Of a DNA stretch of 64,000 nt, positions 10,258 to 19,299 are shown piece by piece. Made by a program: the position numbers and the translations under genes. The number at the start of each line of letters is the position of its first letter. Within the stretch, counting starts at the first letter, position 1. This DNA comes from Dermanyssus gallinae (lineage: Eukaryota > Arthropoda > Arachnida > Mesostigmata > Dermanyssidae). Location: the NCBI GenBank assembly GCA_003439945.1, contig QVRM01005638.1, positions 1 through 64,000 on the forward strand, written 5' to 3'. The notes beneath the pieces were generated by a model. That model saw only the letters and a program-made list of their open reading frames with translations. It was not told where the DNA came from and did no database searches.

Positions 10258-11310
10258 ATGTTCGGATGTTCGAAGTGTGCGCTCCCGTTAAAAACGGGTG
10301 AACAACTGGTTGTGTGCAGCCAAGGCTGCTCAAAAGTGTTTCACGGGGGTTGTCTCAACCCCGTGCTCCCCGAGGATGCGCACTCGGCTCCGTGTGGAGC
10401 CTGTGACACCCAGGAACCAACTCACGGTACGTTGTGCGGCCGATTGAGCGAGCTACAGTGGAACTTTGTGAAACTGTGGTTAGCACACACGGCACTACAG
10501 GAGCGGGTTGCCAAAATCGAGGCAATCCCGCAGGAACAGTTTGCCGCACCCCTTACGCTTACAGGGGGTTTAAACTCCACGCTAAGTGACAAAATTAGCG
10601 TGGAGAAAAGCGGCGGAACGCGGACAACGCGGAAAAACAAGAAAGCCAAGCTAGCAGACAGCAGAGAAGGAGATGACGTCACTGAGCCAAAGACGAGAGA
10701 GCTGGCTGGAGAGACCAGCAAAAACAACCGCGCAGGCGCCAAGAGAAGCTTGGCGTCTGCAGAGTTGAGTAACGACAGTGGCAACTTGAACGGCGCTGTT
10801 GTGGAGATGGAACCACCTGGTGGTGGTACAGCGGCGTCACCAGCTGCGGCAACAACAACGCCGACAGCAGATCCAGCTGACCCACGTCCGGAGGAGAAGG
10901 CAGACGACGATGGTTTTGTTGTAGTTCGTAAGCGACGAGACAACAAAACAAAACATCGAATGCAGCGCGGTAGTGCAACAGATGGCATAGGCGGATTGGA
11001 AGTCTATGCTAGACCAGCGAAGATCTGCGCCTTGAGAGTGGCACGATTGGCGCAGAAGACATCGGCGATCGGGCTGCAAGCCTGGCTTACTGGCAAGGGC
11101 ATAACTGTGAAAGCAGTTTGGAAGCTACATACACATGGTAGTGATGCTGTGTTCTGTGTGGTGGTGCGTGACGAAGATTACGCAAACTGTTGCAGAAATG
11201 AATTCTGGCCAAAGGGAAGCCTGTTCCGTCGCTGGGTTGGGGACGTCCCCTACGAGAGGATGGTTAAGGAGAGTTTTAGTGCGCCTGGCGGTCCAAGCCC
11301 CCGTAAGTGA
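10258..11310 (+). CDS. Family A ORF1: PHD-finger, RRM-like protein
   Basis: 350 aa from the ATG at 10258 (the frame also runs upstream through the TA repeat, which is not credible coding). Residues 4-49 have Cys4, Cys7, Cys20, Cys24, His29, Cys32, Cys46 and Cys49, a PHD-type C4HC3 pattern. A coiled-coil-like LQWNFVKLWLAHTALQERVA segment follows, then a Lys/Arg-rich and Ala/Thr/Pro-rich linker, then at about 250-330 an RRM-like fold region ending KGSLFRRWVGDVPYER. Expected role: RNA binding and RNP formation for retrotransposition. It ends in TGA at 11308, followed by CTG, in frame with ORF2. Confidence 0.85.
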   Translation: MFGCSKCALPLKTGEQLVVCSQGCSKVFHGGCLNPVLPEDAHSAPCGACDTQEPTHGTLCGRLSELQWNFVKLWLAHTALQERVAKIEAIPQEQFAAPLTLTGGLNSTLSDKISVEKSGGTRTTRKNKKAKLADSREGDDVTEPKTRELAGETSKNNRAGAKRSLASAELSNDSGNLNGAVVEMEPPGGGTAASPAAATTTPTADPADPRPEEKADDDGFVVVRKRRDNKTKHRMQRGSATDGIGGLEVYARPAKICALRVARLAQKTSAIGLQAWLTGKGITVKAVWKLHTHGSDAVFCVVVRDEDYANCCRNEFWPKGSLFRRWVGDVPYERMVKESFSAPGGPSPRK

Positions 11311-14151
11311 CTGACCAGTTCTAGAACTGCGAGCGTAGTGGCAAACATACCTCTACGAGTGCTTCTCTGGAATTGCGAGGGACTTAAGGGGGCAATGGAT
11401 CTTGCACGTGATGACATGTTTAAGTTGGTTGACATTGCACTCCTCACGGAGACATTTCAGCGGGACGAACTGCATATCAATGATATGCGGGGCTTTCACC
11501 AGCTGGCTGTTTTACCTGCGGGAGGTCGGGGAAGACCTGTGGGTGGGTTATCTATCTACCTACATAAACGCTTACCACCGATGCAATGCGTCAGGAAAGA
11601 TGAATACTGCGTGGTGCTCTCCTCTGGGAGGGTAAACGTCGCTGTATTCTATTTCCCACCCACATTCGATTCTGCGGAGGTTGCTGAGACGGTGAGCTTT
11701 GGACTTTCAGAGTTAAATCTGACCATGCCAACTATCGTCGGCGGTGATTTCAATGCCAGAATCGATTGTGGGGCCAACGATGATAAAGGCGAGGTGCTGC
11801 TTCAGGTGATGGAAAATATTGGTCTTAAATGTGCCAACGCGCGTGAAGACTATACATATTTAAGTCACAATGGAAGCAGCACCATCGACCTGTTGTTTCA
11901 CAACCTTGTCAGCCGTGAAATTGAAAGCTTCGATGTTCTCGATGAAGCGGCCCGAAAACACCAACCAGTGTTGGCCGTTGTCGATGTTCCCGGTATTTGG
12001 CGAGACCGACATAATCCGCCGCGCTGGTCTGCAATGAGACGGATTAATCTATCTCTTTTGGACAGAGCGGTGGGCGGTCTTGAGGTTAGCCCTGACATCG
12101 ATACAACCTGTGACCAGCTGGAGAGGACGATGAGAAGTGCAGTGAAGTGGAAAAGGTTATGGCAGAAGAGATCACGCCCGTGGTACTCTCGAGCCTGCTA
12201 CCTAGCCCACGTTGAAGTGCTTGAACTCCTGCGCCAAGCAAGAGCCAAAGCAACATCATCACTGCAAGCCAGGCAGGACTATTTTGAGCGTAGAAAGGCC
12301 TATATAAGACTCTGCTATGATCATAAAAGGGAACACGCGAGGCGGGAGGAACGACGGCTGCTTGAAAGAGCAGAACGAGAGCCCTCAGCTTACATCGTGC
12401 GACCTCGTAGGGCGGGGAATCCGCTTAGTGACGGACAGGTAAAGAGCCACCTAACTAATCTTTTATTCAATCGTGACGTTGCGGCCGTATCTCCAATCGT
12501 ACAGCATCCGCTTACATTGGAGCAGCACAACATGAATCTGCCTTTCGGGGTGGAGGAGGTGTGCCAGGTCCTACGGTCACTCCCGAAGAGAAAGAGCTCA
12601 GGGCCCGATCAGGTCTGCTATGAGCATTGGATCCAGTCACTCCCTCTCTTGGCAGAAACTCTTTGTGATTTCTTTAATGAAATTATAAAGAGGGGGCGGA
12701 TGCCTAAAGTCTGGCATGTCGCCAGGCTTTCTCTCCTGTTCAAGGGTAGGCATGGTGATGACCATCAGGATCCAAATCTCTACCGTGGAGTGGCGTCAGA
12801 ACGCACATTGAAGAAGATTTTCTGTAAGTTGGTGATTCGGCGGATTGAGCACGTGGCTGAAGAGGCACTTCCACCGGAGCAATTCGGTTTTAGGAGAGGC
12901 CGAGGCACCCGTGATGCAATCCACGTTCTCCAGTCAGAAATCGAGCGAGCTGTGGCACAACCCAGAGGTCATCTGTATGCAGTCTTTATTGACTGCGTCA
13001 AGGCCTTTGACAAAGCCCCTCGCTATCTGCTGGTTGAAGCATTTCAACGAGCAGGAGTGGGTGGCTCTCTCCTGAGTGTAATAGCAAGTTTCTTTGAGGA
13101 GGACACCTTGTTGGTAGACGGTGAGCAGGGTGTATTGGAGATTAAGCAAAATGTGGGAACTCCGCAAGGAGACCCGCTGAGCTGCGTCTCGTTTACACTT
13201 CTCCTTGCTGACCTCGTCGGTTACGTCCGACAGGAGTACCAAAAAGCCGTGGTGGTGATGTATGCAGATGATATCGTGGTCGCTCATCGCGACCTAGGTG
13301 CCATCAAGCGCATTACCTCTATGATAGAGGCGTTCCTTGTATCGAAGGGACTTGAGATAAACACCAGGAAAACCAAAGCCATGAAATTCAGGCGTGGAGG
13401 TCGATTGGCTGCCAGAGACGTTATACGTTGCTGCGGCCAACCATTGGAGTTTGTCAACTCTTTCCAGTATCTTGGCCTTCGGGTTCATTATACGGGAACG
13501 ACGTTCACAGCGCATATAAACGAAACAGTACGGAAGGCACTTGTCTCTCTTTACGGGGAAGTAGGCAATGTCCGAAGACTGTCCGTTTTCTCAGCAGTGA
13601 GGCTCTTCATGCTTAAGATTGTTCCGGGGCTGATGTATGGCCTTGACAGGGTGTGGAACCACCTCACACTGGCGAATTTTAACCAGCTTGAGAGGTGTTT
13701 CTCATTATATATGAAGCGAGTGCTTTGCTTGTCTATTCGAGCAAGGAGCCGCTTTGTGTATCTCATGTCAGGTTGTCCACCGGCTACTGAAACAATCCGA
13801 CTAAGGCTGAAGATGCCGCGTACAGTACCATACGAATGTTTCATTTCTGAATGGGAAGCTAAAGTCGAACAGGCCAGACGGGAGGTCGGTGGTTTGGACG
13901 TTTTCAATGCCGTGCACCTTTGGTCTGGTCCTGCATGTGACAGTCGCCACGTATACACCAGGTACATAGTGCATGGTTATCACTACCTGGTATGTTCAAA
14001 CGCAGCCTTTCACGAGGAGTACGAGTTGTGCACCTGCCGGTTCTGCCTGAAGAGGTGTGCCAAGTACCATGCAGTGGGATGCACAGCGCTGAACAAAACA
14101 TCGTTACACTACTTCTCTCGCCGAAAGCGTGAAGAAGATAGAGTATTATGA
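11311..14151 (+). CDS. Family A ORF2: endonuclease and reverse transcriptase
   Basis: The frame is open from the codon after the ORF1 TGA to 14151. The first ATG is at 11395, already past the conserved LLWNCEGL endonuclease block, so normal ATG initiation would damage the enzyme. Endonuclease: LLTETF, GGDFNARID, HNGSSTIDLLF, KHQPVLAVV. RT: SGPDQVCYEH, LYRGVASERTLKKIF, EQFGFRRGRGTRDA, AVFIDCVKAFDKAP, GTPQGDPLS, and MYADDIVVAH with YADD at 13261-13272, then LGLRVHY. C-terminus: CTCRFCLKRCAKYHAVGC finger. No internal stop. Function: target-primed reverse transcription. Confidence 0.9.
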   Translation: MTSSRTASVVANIPLRVLLWNCEGLKGAMDLARDDMFKLVDIALLTETFQRDELHINDMRGFHQLAVLPAGGRGRPVGGLSIYLHKRLPPMQCVRKDEYCVVLSSGRVNVAVFYFPPTFDSAEVAETVSFGLSELNLTMPTIVGGDFNARIDCGANDDKGEVLLQVMENIGLKCANAREDYTYLSHNGSSTIDLLFHNLVSREIESFDVLDEAARKHQPVLAVVDVPGIWRDRHNPPRWSAMRRINLSLLDRAVGGLEVSPDIDTTCDQLERTMRSAVKWKRLWQKRSRPWYSRACYLAHVEVLELLRQARAKATSSLQARQDYFERRKAYIRLCYDHKREHARREERRLLERAEREPSAYIVRPRRAGNPLSDGQVKSHLTNLLFNRDVAAVSPIVQHPLTLEQHNMNLPFGVEEVCQVLRSLPKRKSSGPDQVCYEHWIQSLPLLAETLCDFFNEIIKRGRMPKVWHVARLSLLFKGRHGDDHQDPNLYRGVASERTLKKIFCKLVIRRIEHVAEEALPPEQFGFRRGRGTRDAIHVLQSEIERAVAQPRGHLYAVFIDCVKAFDKAPRYLLVEAFQRAGVGGSLLSVIASFFEEDTLLVDGEQGVLEIKQNVGTPQGDPLSCVSFTLLLADLVGYVRQEYQKAVVVMYADDIVVAHRDLGAIKRITSMIEAFLVSKGLEINTRKTKAMKFRRGGRLAARDVIRCCGQPLEFVNSFQYLGLRVHYTGTTFTAHINETVRKALVSLYGEVGNVRRLSVFSAVRLFMLKIVPGLMYGLDRVWNHLTLANFNQLERCFSLYMKRVLCLSIRARSRFVYLMSGCPPATETIRLRLKMPRTVPYECFISEWEAKVEQARREVGGLDVFNAVHLWSGPACDSRHVYTRYIVHGYHYLVCSNAAFHEEYELCTCRFCLKRCAKYHAVGCTALNKTSLHYFSRRKREEDRVL

Positions 14152-14207
14152 AGAAACATCGTGAACTGTATATTATACTCAATCTGAGTGAAATAAATCG
14201 AATTGGA

Positions 14208-14208
<1 letters not shown>

Positions 14209-14241
<33 letters not shown>
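14209..14241. repeat. (TA)n at the 3' end of family A
   Basis: Imperfect (TA)n directly after the 3' UTR of the family A element. Confidence 0.9.
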
Positions 14242-14291
14242 TCATATATCTGAGGAAATTACAACACAATCCCATATGAAAAACAGACGCG

Positions 14292-14297
14292 TTTATT
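14292..14297 (-). terminator. Candidate poly-A signal of the host gene
   Basis: AATAAA on the minus strand, about 225 bases after the stop of the membrane-protein frame at 14521. Confidence 0.35.
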
Positions 14298-14520
14298 TTA
14301 CATATACAATACTGGCTTCCACAGAGTGTATTTGTAATATCAGGTATTACTGAAGAAGATTATATTCGTTCAGTGCTTAAGTCATACATGCACGCTTTTA
14401 CAGCAGCATTTTCATGTAGCGCATCGCTCTGTCAGGAGGGCCTGAGTCAAACTGCCTAGCTCAAGGCCATGCAACGATGAACAACGACTTATCTCCGTAC
14501 GCCTTTCCGTAAAGCCTATG

Positions 14521-14862
14521 TTATTGGAGGTCCCTGAGGCTTTCGTCATTGCTTTGTCTCAGAGCGAAAACACATGAAAAGAATACTACCACATACGTAA
14601 CAAAACAAACAACCACAAAAGCTATTTGCGCGTCATATTCATCCCAGCTGTAAAGGCGAATCGCTGTTGGTTGGTTTGTCAATGTTGACCTCTTGATACT
14701 GTCTACGGGCTCAACAACAGCAATGGGCACCGTTTTTTTCCTGGCGTTGGCTCTGGTCTTCAGTTACTGCGGTACTGACGTAGTTCGAAGGTTCGGCGGT
14801 CAAGGATACAACTTCGGACTTTCGATCGTCTCTCACAACTTCACTGCGTGTGAGCTGTGGTG
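14521..14862 (-). pseudogene. Candidate host gene, 3' part with a transmembrane segment
   Basis: Frame 14730-14521 has a strongly hydrophobic segment (IAFVVVCFVTYVVVFFSCVF) then a short polar tail ALRQSNDESLRDLQ and a stop. Upstream, 14862-14740 is open in another frame rich in Ser, Glu and Thr. The two frames meet at an A7 run (14733-14739), so a one-base change there would join them. The upstream frame is in register with the frame at 18978-19345 once the family C insert and one target duplication are removed. I do not recognise the family. It could be a broken type I membrane protein. Confidence 0.35.
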
Positions 14863-14876
14863 CCAAGTTGTCTTCA
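14863..14876. repeat. Target site duplication, left copy
   Basis: ccaagttgtcttca, identical to 18964-18977; it flanks the family C element. Confidence 0.85.
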
Positions 14877-14971
14877 ATTCAATTTCAATTCAATTCAGCA
14901 TTTATTTCACCACAAAATTGGTAGACAGTTGATTCAATTTTCACAAGGCGTCACACTGTGACTTTTTGGTC

Positions 14972-17900
14972 TTACAATAAAAATTTAACTTTGGATGATA
15001 AGGACGTTCCGAATATTTCTGGGCACACAAGTATATGATAGCGTCCAATATCAAACTCTCTGCAAAAGCTACAAACACATTCTTCAATATTAAAACAGCT
15101 TGGCTTCATGCATATGTAATGGTGGTACCCGTGCCAGGTTATTCGGCAGATTACCGAGCGGTTCCTTTGCATGGCTCCTTTCCATCTACGTAAAGAAAAG
15201 GCCGGGCCATCAGTATAATTCTCAGCTACAAATGTTAAATTTCTGTTTTCTCTGTAGGCTCGATATGAGTCTAGAATATGCGGTGTAAATGGTGTGTTAC
15301 TAAGTGCTAGGTCTTCAATAAGTGTTCTCTCTCCGCACATCTCTAAGGCAAGTGTTGCCGAAGCGCACTTTGGAAGCCGCAAAACACGCTTAACATATCT
15401 GGCCTTTAGCTTGTCTAGACTTTTTAAATGGCTAAGCGTCAAGTATGGTGCAATTGTGGAAAGGCAGTATGTTGCTACAGGGAGTACTTTGATTTTAAAG
15501 CAATTTATAGCTGTTTTTACGTCCACATCGTGCATATTACCTAACAAAAACATTGCAGACGTAGCTTTTGCTTGTATCTCCTCGATATGTCTGCTAAAAG
15601 AGAGCCCGGGCGTTAGTGTGATGCCTAAGTACGAGAAGTGGCTAACTAATTTGAGTGGTTGTCCATATACTGACAGATCATGATCACTGGCCGCGTATGA
15701 CCCTCCTCTGCTAAAGCGTAAGACCTGTGACTTTCCCGCGTTAATCTTGAGCTTGTTTTCTTCGCACCACTTCGCAGTTTCGTTGAGGTAAAACTGTAGA
15801 TGGTTACGAGATTTTGCTAAAATGACTAAGTCGTCAGCATAAAATGCAAAATAAGCTTTAAGATTACGCAGTAAGTCCGCGAGTCCAGTCACGTACAAAA
15901 TAAAAAGAAATGGGCTAGCTGAGTCTCCCTGGGCTACCCCGATTGTTTGTGTTACGGGTGTTTGTACATAGTGGTCGCCGCTTTTCACCCAATATATATT
16001 GTGCGCTAATATATTATGAACGAGATTAAAAAGGGGGCCTGTTATGTTAAAACGTTTGCGAAGCGTGTCTAATAAACGGTCCCTTGGCAGGCAATCGAAA
16101 GCAGTTTGAAAATATATAAACGCAGCGTATGTCATTTTCTTGTTAGAAAGGCGTTGTGATACATGGTTTAAAACAAACTCAACTGCATCTGACGTCGATC
16201 GCCTCTTTAAAAAACCGTATTGTTCTGCTGGAATTTTGTCTTCTACGCACATGTACAGTCGATTAACGATGAGCGACGTTAATATTTTGTAAAGGACGCT
16301 TGTAAGTGCTATGCCCCTGTAGTTCTTTGGGTCAGTTGCCTTTCCCTTTCGCTTAAATATAGGCTGTAGATAGCTTTTCCGCCACTCATCGGGAATTTTG
16401 CCTTGTCGAACACATTCATTGTATAGTTTTGTCACAATAGGGCATAAAGCGTCAATATTAGACTTTAGGTGTTCATTAAGAATACGATCGGGTCCTGCTG
16501 ATTTCCCGTTTTGCTTCGATATAATTGCGGTTTTGACTTCGTCCTCAGTAAAATCAACAATTTCTTCTAAAAGGTCCTAATCTGGCAATATGACGTTTCT
16601 CGTAAATAGATTTGTAAAGTGGGCTACCCACTCTTCGTCATTTATCAATGGGTTTGAAGGCACTGGTCTCCTTGGAAGAAGTAGCCATGGTTTCCGCACG
16701 CTTTCCGAAATTAGCCTAATGCGTTGTTGCTCCTCGTAATGCCGTTTCTTTTCTTTCTTCATACATCTAAATATTCGTTTTAATTCCGCCAGTTGTACAA
16801 GTTCACTTGTCGTTGTGGGTTTGTACAAACAGATCACCTTCTTCATTTGTCGACACTCCTTGTCAAACCACGGCTTGTGTCTCTGCAGTCTCACGTTCTT
16901 TGGTTTTGCAGCCGTGTGGATAGATCGCTTAATCGTTTTTTCAATATAGTTTATATCATCTGTGCTGTAGGCCATTTGTAGTGCTTGTTCCAGTACATGG
17001 ACATCCAATGAGCGAGATGGTCGGTTGATTATAGGTGTCGCCATTTCTTGTCTTCGGTGTAATTTGAACTCTACTTGACAGTGCTTGCGGTGTGCCGATT
17101 GTATTACGGTAAGATCAAAGATAGCCTCGACCGTTTGTGGTATCGATGATAAAACAATATCAACCGCGCTGCATCCATTCCAGCTAAAATATGTTGGGTC
17201 ATTGCATTTATTATGAATGCTTAATCCAAGTTCGATGACCGCAGCTTTAAAACTTTCTTGCCTGGTTCCTTCTTTTGTCAAATCACAGTTAAAATCACCA
17301 CCTATAATTATATTTTTATTTAAATTTGTGCAGATTTCCATGCAGTTACCTAAGTCCTGTACTATTTGATGGACGGTCCGTTCAGGTGGGCTATAAACAC
17401 ATATAAGATAGTAGTCAGTTAGTTCTAGTACAATCTGCCTGGCGGTGCTACGAAGAAGCTTGGCATGCTCCTTCGTTCGCACGCCTATGCACACGCCCCA
17501 CTTTGGTCGTCCCCGGCCCTCTGATTTAATCGCTAGTCCATGAAACATTTTATGACTTATAAAAGGGGTGCGTGTAAAATCTGTTTCAAATGTCTCGGTT
17601 AAAAATATTATGTCATATTCACTAAACATAATTTCTCCTGACATTCGGTAGAGACTATTTAGGGACTCTACATTCCACAAAAAACATTTTGATGACACTG
17701 TCATCGAGTTCCGATTTCCGGACGTAATGTCGAGTCGCTTGTATGTTTCCATTTCGTCATTGTTATTATTGTTGTCATCTTCTGGCCTGCAGCGCTTGGC
17801 ACCAATGCTAGCTCCCGTATCGTTTGTTGCGTTATATACTCTATACGGCTTTAGCTGTCCGCGGTACGGTCTAAAATGTATACCCTCTGGCCACACTGAC

Positions 17901-18440
17901 GGGTCCAGTAGCGCATTAAACTTATCAGCGTCTACCTGAACGTGGTAGCTATTGTAATATGTTTGATTCATGCCGACGAGCTTCGTCATGTTCACGTTTG
18001 TGTCGGATCCAACAATGCGGCTGACGTACTCCTTGAGGGCGTCTGCAGAGTGCGATAACTCCAATCTGCTGACAAAAAGGGCTCTGACTTTTGGACGTTC
18101 AGGTATATTGCGTGCCTCTACAGCTTTTAGCTGAGTCATTTTATTCGTTCCTGTCGTTACGTGCACGATACGTCCTCCTCTTCCAACTGTGCGCCACGAA
18201 TTGTCACGTGCCGTGTCTTTCCTACCGGGTGCACTTACGACGTTGCGTTGTTGGCTAGTGTTGAAGTGAAGGCGACGTGGTGTAGGGACGTTGCGATTTG
18301 AAGGCAGGTTTGTGTTTTGGCATTGTTGATGTTGCTGTTGTTTACCAATGGGCCGTTGGATGGCTCGGTGATCAGCTGATTTGGGAGTCGGGCCATTCTT
18401 GCTAACTATCTTCTTTGTAAGATCTTCATTTTGTTTTTGA
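14972..18440 (-). CDS. Family C ORF2: RRM-like, endonuclease and RT (one stop)
   Basis: This frame is open from about 18443, overlapping the end of ORF1 by about 35 bases, and has no ATG until 18139. It reads a Gln/Asn-rich linker, an RRM-like region with RALFVSRLELSHSADALKEY, a basic/Asn-rich spacer, then endonuclease (FLWNVESLN, FLTETFETDF, GGDFNCDL, SWNGCSAVDIVLSS). A single TAG at 16577-16579 lies between endonuclease and RT. RT: GKSAGPDRI, NYRGIALTSVLYKIL, EQYGFLKRRSTSDA, FIYFQTAFDCLPRD, GVAQGDSASP, FYADDLVIL (YADD 15841-15830). In motif A the usual D is replaced (FIYF for xxDF), which would inactivate RT. C-terminus: CVCSFCREFDIGRYHILVC. ORF1-type RRM and endonuclease are fused here. 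Confidence 0.8.
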
Positions 18441-18951
18441 GGGCTTCAAACTTTGCGGTACAATTACAAGATGCCGGGTTGACCAAGGCTGTATTTCTTG
18501 AGACATCTATTGACACCTCTCTCCAAAAGCACAATTTACAGTACAAATTATTTTTGTCTGGAATTTGAAAAGTGCAGTAGCTGTGTGCGGGTTTGCTGCA
18601 TCCTTCGCAAACTGTGCGCTCTTTTACTTGAAGCATTTGTCCTGCATAAGTTACGCATGGTGGCCCTGGATTAACCTCGACATCGCCGCACAGGAGCAAG
18701 AGTGCGAGCAATAGTGCAGTTGTTCTTAACATTTGGTGTTTTGTAAAGCAGCGTTGAGGTGGCTGCATAAACAAACTCACCCCATTGAGGAGGTTATCTT
18801 GGAGATCCGTCATCCGTGAGTGTCTTGGTAGGCCGTAGAGTCCGTTGTCGTAAGACACTGTCACGCACTCTTTGCTAACAGTTGTATTTTGAATTAAAAC
18901 GTGGCTCACTAATAGAGCACACACAAAGCGCGTCCGCACGGTCGCCGCCAT
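18406..18951 (-). CDS. Family C ORF1: 2A leader plus PHD-like finger
   Basis: 181 aa. Residues 9-20 and 78-88 are hydrophobic; the second runs directly into the 2A motif DVEVNPGP at residues 90-97, where ribosomes would skip between Gly96 and Pro97 and release a 96-aa leader. The downstream part has Cys99, Cys115, Cys118, His123, Cys126, Cys138 and Cys141, a PHD-like set lacking one cysteine of the first pair. It ends at TAG 18408-18406, but the -1 frame continues as ORF2. The start ATG lies in a TISU element. 2A-bearing ORF1 leaders are known in some animal and trypanosome non-LTR elements. Confidence 0.8.
   Translation of the reverse strand: MAATVRTRFVCALLVSHVLIQNTTVSKECVTVSYDNGLYGLPRHSRMTDLQDNLLNGVSLFMQPPQRCFTKHQMLRTTALLLALLLLCGDVEVNPGPPCVTYAGQMLQVKERTVCEGCSKPAHSYCTFQIPDKNNLYCKLCFWREVSIDVSRNTALVNPASCNCTAKFEALKNKMKILQRR
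18661..18684 (-). other. 2A ribosome-skipping motif
   Basis: Encodes DVEVNPGP after a leucine-rich stretch and CG, an exact match to the D(V/I)ExNPGP consensus. Confidence 0.85.
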
Positions 18952-18955
18952 CTTG
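18944..18955 (-). promoter_or_regulatory. TISU / YY1-type start element
   Basis: CAAGATGGCGGC, a perfect match to SAASATGGCGGC, spanning the ORF1 ATG 12 bases from the element's 5' end. The core is also a YY1 site. It would set both the transcription start and cap-proximal translation start. Confidence 0.65.
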
Positions 18956-18963
18956 AAGACTGA

Positions 18964-18977
18964 CCAAGTTGTCTTCA
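18964..18977. repeat. Target site duplication, right copy
   Basis: ccaagttgtcttca, identical to 14863-14876. Confidence 0.85.
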
Positions 18978-19299
18978 GAACGAGTGTTGCTGTGATGATC
19001 CTGCAGCGAGTTGTCGTCGGTCTGTACTGCCACTACGGTGTTGTGCAATGACAGACCAACGCTTTGTCGCCACTGCGTTTTCCGCAGAAGGAGACTATCC
19101 TGCTGCGGGATATAACGACGTTGCCGAGACATGGTAGAAGCGGACAGCTGCAGTGCGGCCAGGAGGGGCTGCACCCTCGACGGAGGTTCGGAGAGCTCGG
19201 AGGGCCAGTGTTGATGCCATCGGGTGACGACAGGTTCGCCATCGAGCAGCCATGAATAAGGTACAAACAGCTGACAACGAACACGGCAAACGTACGCAT
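18978..19299 (-). pseudogene. Candidate host gene, 5' part with a signal-peptide-like start
   Basis: ATG at 19299 in a good context (aacacaATGC) starts MRTFAVFVVSCLYLIHGCS, a plausible signal peptide. This frame stops at 19033. A second frame (from 19345) stays open across 19240-18978 and continues in register into the left flank at 14862 if the family C insert is removed. A type I membrane protein would therefore need two compensating shifts. An alternative is that only one of these frames is real or that the gene is spliced. Confidence 0.35.

Larger units (their letters stand above)
10243..14208 (+). mobile_element. Family A non-LTR retrotransposon, nearly intact
   Basis: About 4 kb with ORF1 and ORF2. 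The 5' end is placed by comparison with copy 2 (19703-20920), which loses homology at the same point just before the ATG. The 3' UTR is short (14152-14208) with an AATAAA at about 14193. Both ends abut (TA)n. No target duplication can be read because the flanks are low complexity. It has APE-type endonuclease, RT and a C-terminal Cys/His finger; clade not resolved by eye. Confidence 0.85.
14877..18963 (-). mobile_element. Family C non-LTR retrotransposon, full length (4087 bp)
   Basis: Bounded by a 14-bp direct repeat. The 5' end is at 18963, 12 bases before the ORF1 ATG. The 3' end at 14877 has a short AATTG-type repeat tail and an AATAAA at 14906-14901. It encodes a 2A/PHD ORF1 and an RRM-like/endonuclease/RT ORF2. 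The coding frame is broken by a possible -1 shift (about 18430) and one TAG (16577-16579). Clade not resolved; the C-terminal finger links it to family A. Confidence 0.9.

Noticed and set aside
10422..10988. Minus-strand 188-codon Ser/Leu-rich ORF (and 20215-20739 plus)
   Set aside because: Antisense of family A ORF1; low-complexity composition.
11338..11340. GTG start for family A ORF2
   Set aside because: Not a credible eukaryotic start; the frame is continuous with ORF1 apart from the TGA, so readthrough or fusion is a better model.
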